Below, piece by piece: positions 49,431 through 52,497 of a stretch of DNA of 52,497 nucleotides. The number at the start of each line of letters is the position of its first letter. Within the stretch, counting starts at the first letter, position 1. Position numbers and translations under genes: made by a program. The notes beneath the pieces are model-generated. The model saw nothing but the letters and a program-made list of their open reading frames with translations, did not search any database and was not told the DNA's origin. The DNA comes from Candidatus Adiutrix sp. (GTDB lineage: Bacteria > Desulfobacterota > Desulfarculia > Adiutricales > Adiutricaceae), in the NCBI GenBank assembly GCA_031263565.1, contig JAISFR010000132.1, forward strand, positions 1 through 52,497. The letters run 5' to 3'.

Positions 49431-50195
49431 CGGCGAAAGTTCAATCATGAAAATGCGGCGCTGGCCGTTGGCGAGGGGCTTGAAATGACGGCGGAAGCGG
49501 GCCAGCCCCTCGGGGTCGGCCAGGTTGACGCGGTTGGTCTTGGCCCCCAGGGTGCTGTGGTAGAGCCACAGGGCGCCCTCTTCGGCCACGATGACCCCGA
49601 CGTGATAATAGGAGACGCCGGCTTTGAAGCGGCCGTCAGGGCGGGAAAGGCTGAAGAGGCAGAAATGGCCGGGCCGGATCCGGGCCAGCAGCTCTTCGAA
49701 TTCCGGGCCGTGGAGACTGACTCCCCAGCCCAGGGCCCGGCCGGGCCTGAGGGGAATGAGCGGGGCGGCCTCCGGGTCGGCTGGTTCGGGCAGGAAGCGA
49801 TGGGGGTAGTCCCCGGCCAGATTGAGGATGAGATCCAGACCGAAATCCCAATCCTGCCCCAGGGGGGCGCCGGGGCCGGAATCGCCCCGGCGGTCGCGGC
49901 TGGCTTCGCCCAGTTCGAAGTTGCGGTCCAGAAGCAGCCGGGCGGCGGCCACGGTGAAACCGCTGCAATTGAAGCCCGGGCTGTCCAGCGCCCGGCCGGG
50001 CTGGTTGAAGGTCACCCAGCGGCCCTGACTGTCCAGAGCCCCGTCGGCCCGGAAGGGGATGGTCAGAAATTGATTCAGGGCCCCGGTCATGGAGGGGGGC
50101 GGGGGTTGGCTGGGGGCGAGGGTGGGCCAGATGAAGGCGGCCAGGGTCAAAACGGCCGCCGCCAGAACCGGAAAGGGCGTCTTAAAGGGCCTCAT
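49410..50195 (-). CDS. Secreted NlpC/P60-like (papain-fold) hydrolase, putative
   Basis: 261-aa exported protein: signal peptide or anchor (VLAAAVLTLAAFIWPTLA), then a Pro-rich segment. The candidate catalytic Cys is in GFNCSGFTVAAARLLLD, as in the FDCSGF motif of NlpC/P60 peptidoglycan hydrolases, and the candidate His in YYHVGVIVAEEGALWLYHS. The rest is diverged from characterised members, so the family is inferred from the Cys/His pattern. It follows the zinc-ribbon gene with a 4-bp overlap (50192-50195). Confidence 0.68.
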   Translation of the reverse strand: MRPFKTPFPVLAAAVLTLAAFIWPTLAPSQPPPPSMTGALNQFLTIPFRADGALDSQGRWVTFNQPGRALDSPGFNCSGFTVAAARLLLDRNFELGEASRDRRGDSGPGAPLGQDWDFGLDLILNLAGDYPHRFLPEPADPEAAPLIPLRPGRALGWGVSLHGPEFEELLARIRPGHFCLFSLSRPDGRFKAGVSYYHVGVIVAEEGALWLYHSTLGAKTNRVNLADPEGLARFRRHFKPLANGQRRIFMIELSPSLPTSG

Positions 50196-50929
50196 GACGG
50201 GCTTTCTTCCTCTTTGAAGTCGGGATGCCCGCGCCAGTAAATTATCCGGCCGCAGTTGGGGCAGTTGAGAATCTTTTCGTTGCGCTGAAGTTCATTATAG
50301 ATCTGCGGGGGAAAAGCCAGGCGGCAGGCCAGGCAGAGGCCGTCGGCCGCGGCGCTGACCGCCCGGCCGCCCCGGACTTTGGCGATTTCCTCATATTGCT
50401 TCAGTTGAGCCGGCGGCAGGGAGGCGGCCAGGCTTTGACGCCTTTCGGCCGAAAGGCCGAGACGTTCCCGGGCCCCGGCGGCCGCCTTCCCGATTTCCGT
50501 TACGGCCTTCTCATGCGCCAGACGCTCTTCCGCCAACAGGAGGCTCAGGTCGGCCGACTGCAGATCGTTCCGGTCGATTTTCTCAAGGAGTTCCAGAATT
50601 TCATCTTCCACTTCCCCGAGGCGGGTTCTGAGGAATTCAGCCTCTTTCTGCAGGGCGGCGTATTCGTTATTGTTCTTGACCGACATCTGCCGTTTTTCGT
50701 TGTTGTCTTTCTTGGCCGACAGGCCGGCCGCCTCACCTTCCAGGCGCAGGTGGCGGTTTTTCATCTCTTCCAGCTCCTGGCGGATCTCTTCAAAGCGGGT
50801 CTCGAAAGATTCCAGGCGGGCCCCGGCCTCCCGTAAGCGGACCTGGTCTTCTTCCAAAGCCCGGCGGTCGCCGCGCTCCAGGTCGTCCAAGTCCTGGAGC
50901 CGCTTCAGGTCGGCCAGCACCTTATTCAC
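50192..50929 (-). CDS. Coiled-coil protein with C4 zinc ribbon
   Basis: 245-aa protein: a long N-terminal antiparallel coiled coil (residues about 5-165, with DNNEKRQMSVKNNNEYAALQ at the turn) and a C-terminal C4 zinc ribbon, CLACRLAFPP then CPNCGRIIYW. This family (zf-RING_7 type) is routinely encoded next to Nif3-like proteins, as here (8-bp overlap). Cellular role not firmly known. Confidence 0.9.
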   Translation of the reverse strand: MNKVLADLKRLQDLDDLERGDRRALEEDQVRLREAGARLESFETRFEEIRQELEEMKNRHLRLEGEAAGLSAKKDNNEKRQMSVKNNNEYAALQKEAEFLRTRLGEVEDEILELLEKIDRNDLQSADLSLLLAEERLAHEKAVTEIGKAAAGARERLGLSAERRQSLAASLPPAQLKQYEEIAKVRGGRAVSAAADGLCLACRLAFPPQIYNELQRNEKILNCPNCGRIIYWRGHPDFKEEESPS

Positions 50930-52040
50930 TCCTCACCTCCGCCGGGCCCCGATGGTAGGTCCAGGGGCAGTTCTGTTTCAGCGTCAGGCATTCCAGATCC
51001 AGACGGCGGCGAAGAAACTCGGCTTTCAGAAGGCGGGCCAGCCGCAGTACGCCCGGCCACTCGGTTTCGTGGTGACCGAGGTCCACCAGGGTCAGCCCCA
51101 GGCTTTCGGCCTCCAGAGCCTGATGATAGGCCGCGTCGCCCGTGATCAGCACTTCCGCCCCGGCGGCTTTGGCCGCCGGCAGACAGGAGCCGCCGGAGCC
51201 GGGCAGGAGCGCCACCCGGCCAACCCGTTCGGGCCGGGGGCCGGACCATTTGAAGGCCAGCCCCAGGCCCTCCAGCAGGGCCAGAAGGTTCCGGGGCGGG
51301 TTCCAGTGGCCGACCAGGCCCAGGCCCTGCCCCTGACCGGAGACCCGGACCGGGTAAAACTCGAAAGCCGGCTCCTCATACGGGTGGACCGCCCTCAGCG
51401 CCTCGGCCGCCTGAGGCGCCAGCGCCCGGGGCAGGATGAACTCCAGGCGGCTTTCCCGGGTTATGGTCTCCCGACCCCTTTGGCCGATGAAAGGCGAAGC
51501 CTCCTTGGGAACCCGAAAGCCGCCCTCCCCGGAAAGCCCGAACCAACAGTGGTCATAGTCGCCGACCACCCCGGCCCCGATCTGGAAAAGAGCCCGGCGC
51601 AGCCGGTTTTCATAGCCCGCGGGCACGCAGACCGCCAGCTTGTCAAAATCCCGCAGGGCGGGCGCCAACGGCCGCAGACCGGTCAGTTCCAGCAGCTCGG
51701 CCAAGGCCGGGGCCACCCCGTTTTCGGCCGAATCCCAATTGCTGTGGGCCGAATAAATGGACAGGCCGCCAGATATGGCGGCCGCGATTACGGAACCGGG
51801 GGGGCGCTGAAAATCGATATTTTTGACGGCCCGGAAAAGCAGCGGGTGGTGGCTCAGCAAAAGGTCGCAGCCGGCCTTAAGAGCCACGGCCACCGTGCCT
51901 TCCGTGGCATCCAGGGCCAGGCCGATCTTAGTGACCGGGCTTTCCGGGGAACCCACCTGAAGCCCGCAATTATCCCAGTCGGCGGCCAGATCGGGCGGCG
52001 CCAGGTAATTGATGATTTCGGCGAAATCTTTCAGCAGCAT
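50922..52040 (-). CDS. Nif3-like dinuclear metal centre protein
   Basis: 372-aa NIF3/DUF34 protein, a toroidal hydrolase-like family with two metals; often called GTP cyclohydrolase I type 2 by annotation transfer. Metal ligands are visible in LLSHHPLLF, YSAHSNWD and the C-terminal LVDLGHHETEWPG. An inserted domain (about residues 125-230) makes it the long form. ATG 52040 (MLLKDFAEI) has GGAGG 7 nt upstream and is preferred over 52088. Confidence 0.93.
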   Translation of the reverse strand: MLLKDFAEIINYLAPPDLAADWDNCGLQVGSPESPVTKIGLALDATEGTVAVALKAGCDLLLSHHPLLFRAVKNIDFQRPPGSVIAAAISGGLSIYSAHSNWDSAENGVAPALAELLELTGLRPLAPALRDFDKLAVCVPAGYENRLRRALFQIGAGVVGDYDHCWFGLSGEGGFRVPKEASPFIGQRGRETITRESRLEFILPRALAPQAAEALRAVHPYEEPAFEFYPVRVSGQGQGLGLVGHWNPPRNLLALLEGLGLAFKWSGPRPERVGRVALLPGSGGSCLPAAKAAGAEVLITGDAAYHQALEAESLGLTLVDLGHHETEWPGVLRLARLLKAEFLRRRLDLECLTLKQNCPWTYHRGPAEVRSE

Positions 52041-52102
52041 AATCAGGCCTCCGGGCTCAGGGGCGGCTCCAGCAAAGACGCCCCGCAAGGGGCGTCTGGA
52101 AG

Positions 52103-52122
52103 TGGCCCACCAGGACTCGAAC
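52103..52122 (-). other. tRNA 3'-end fragment (possible att scar)
   Basis: Read on the minus strand, GTTCGAGTCCTGGTGGGCCA contains a T-loop (TTCGAGT), the 3' half of a T-stem and a 7-nt acceptor strand TGGGCCA. The 5' remainder of a tRNA is absent on the right, where AT-richer DNA begins. Such fragments mark where an element integrated into a tRNA gene. An acceptor of this sequence with U1-A72 would fit tRNA-Gln, but that is a guess. Confidence 0.5.
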
Positions 52123-52344
52123 GGCCCAGAAATGACTTATTATTCAACGCATTTTGGCCAAGTCGTTTTACGATACCCTCAAAATTACCCTCTTTTTTCG
52201 CCGGTGCGCAATTCATTTTACACTTGCCCTTGCCGGATAATCCCAGCACGTCTCAATTTGTCCAATATGGCATAATCGCCCCCGGATGGCAAGCGGACTA
52301 TTCGGAGACCGCCAAAAGAAAAGGAAGAGGAGTATTAACCTGTA

Positions 52345-52482
52345 TTACTCCATTATCTCGTACCGCCATAGGCCATCCATGCCCCAAAACCAGCCGGTCT
52401 TTTTCCGGGCGGTCTCTTTGTCCGCCACGCGTTTGACCAGGGCCTGGGCTTCCTTCAGCTTGTCCCGAATCGCTTCGGACAT
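52345..52482 (-). pseudogene. Fragment of a phage/plasmid large polyvalent-type protein
   Basis: The minus-strand frame from ATG 52482 gives 45 aa, MSEAIRDKLKEAQAL to WFWGMDGLWRYEIME, and stays open upstream to the window edge. The motif TGWFxGxDGxWRYEI resembles the conserved Trp/Gly/Glu motif at the start of domains in large polyvalent phage and plasmid proteins. A stop right after it suggests truncation. Partial at the window edge, so the call is tentative. Confidence 0.45.
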
Positions 52483-52497
52483 GTTGGATCTTTCGCC

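Noticed and set aside
52076-52097. Nine-bp hairpin AGACGCCCC-GCAA-GGGGCGTCT as a terminator
   Set aside because: No T-run on either strand. It may be a structured spacer after the tRNA scar, but termination is not supported.

Overview
The window is a GC-rich chromosomal segment of a Gram-negative bacterium. Outer-membrane machinery (LolA, a PilQ secretin, lipoproteins), a sigma-54-type pilin promoter, a HPr/enzyme I pair with a mannose-type PTS IID protein, and the gene order yceD-rpmF-fabG-acpP-fabF-rpiB-glyA-dCMP deaminase all point to a deltaproteobacterium (Desulfobacterota in the broad sense). The species cannot be named from the sequence alone.

Layout. 0.2-3.5 kb: cell-envelope genes on the minus strand (unknown protein, nagZ, lolA, TraB/GumN protein). 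3.7-11.3 kb: a pilin and sugar region. It holds two tandem near-copies of a type IV major pilin gene, each with its own sigma-54-type promoter, leader hairpins and terminator. A third, divergent pilin follows, tightly linked to two tandem near-copies (about 600 codons each) of a polytopic GT-C-like membrane protein. Then come a small EamA/SMR-type flippase and wecE, a sugar-nucleotide aminotransferase. 11.3-12.5 kb: a vapBC toxin-antitoxin pair and two small unknown ORFs. 12.7-18.2 kb: pilMNOPQ on the minus strand, preceded by a small XRE regulator. 18.7-21.3 kb: a TPP riboswitch followed by thiD-thiM-thiE. 21.3-26.6 kb: recG, mreB, a GAF/GGDEF-like protein and two small genes. 26.8-29.7 kb: ptsI, ptsH and a IID-type PTS protein. 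29.8-36.4 kb: dCMP deaminase, glyA, rpiB, fabF, acpP, fabG, a ferredoxin overlooked because it lacks a standard start codon, rpmF, yceD, secG. 36.5-40.0 kb: greA with a leader attenuator, a flavoprotein, a DUF2156 protein and a LysM lipoprotein.

40.1-44.3 kb is an accessory graveyard inserted behind a tRNA-Gly(GCC) gene: a transposase remnant, an AlbA/HATPase regulator, a decayed higBA-like toxin-antitoxin pair, an exonuclease-helicase remnant with a large internal deletion, and a truncated MerR regulator. 44.4-49.4 kb encodes a translationally coupled signalling operon: two HD-GYP response regulators (the first with a degenerate receiver) and a large hybrid sensor kinase. 49.4-52.1 kb carries an NlpC/P60-like secreted protein, a zinc-ribbon coiled-coil protein and a Nif3 protein. 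The right edge holds a tRNA 3'-end scar and a fragment of a phage/mobile-element protein.

The most coherent new proposal is that 3.7-11.3 kb is a pilus assembly and decoration locus, in which pilins and membrane glycosyltransferases have been co-amplified beside amino-sugar synthesis and lipid-sugar flipping genes. Regulatory structures worth attention are the TPP riboswitch with a visible Shine-Dalgarno-sequestering hairpin, the intrinsic terminator in the greA leader, and a MITE-like element between acpP and fabF.
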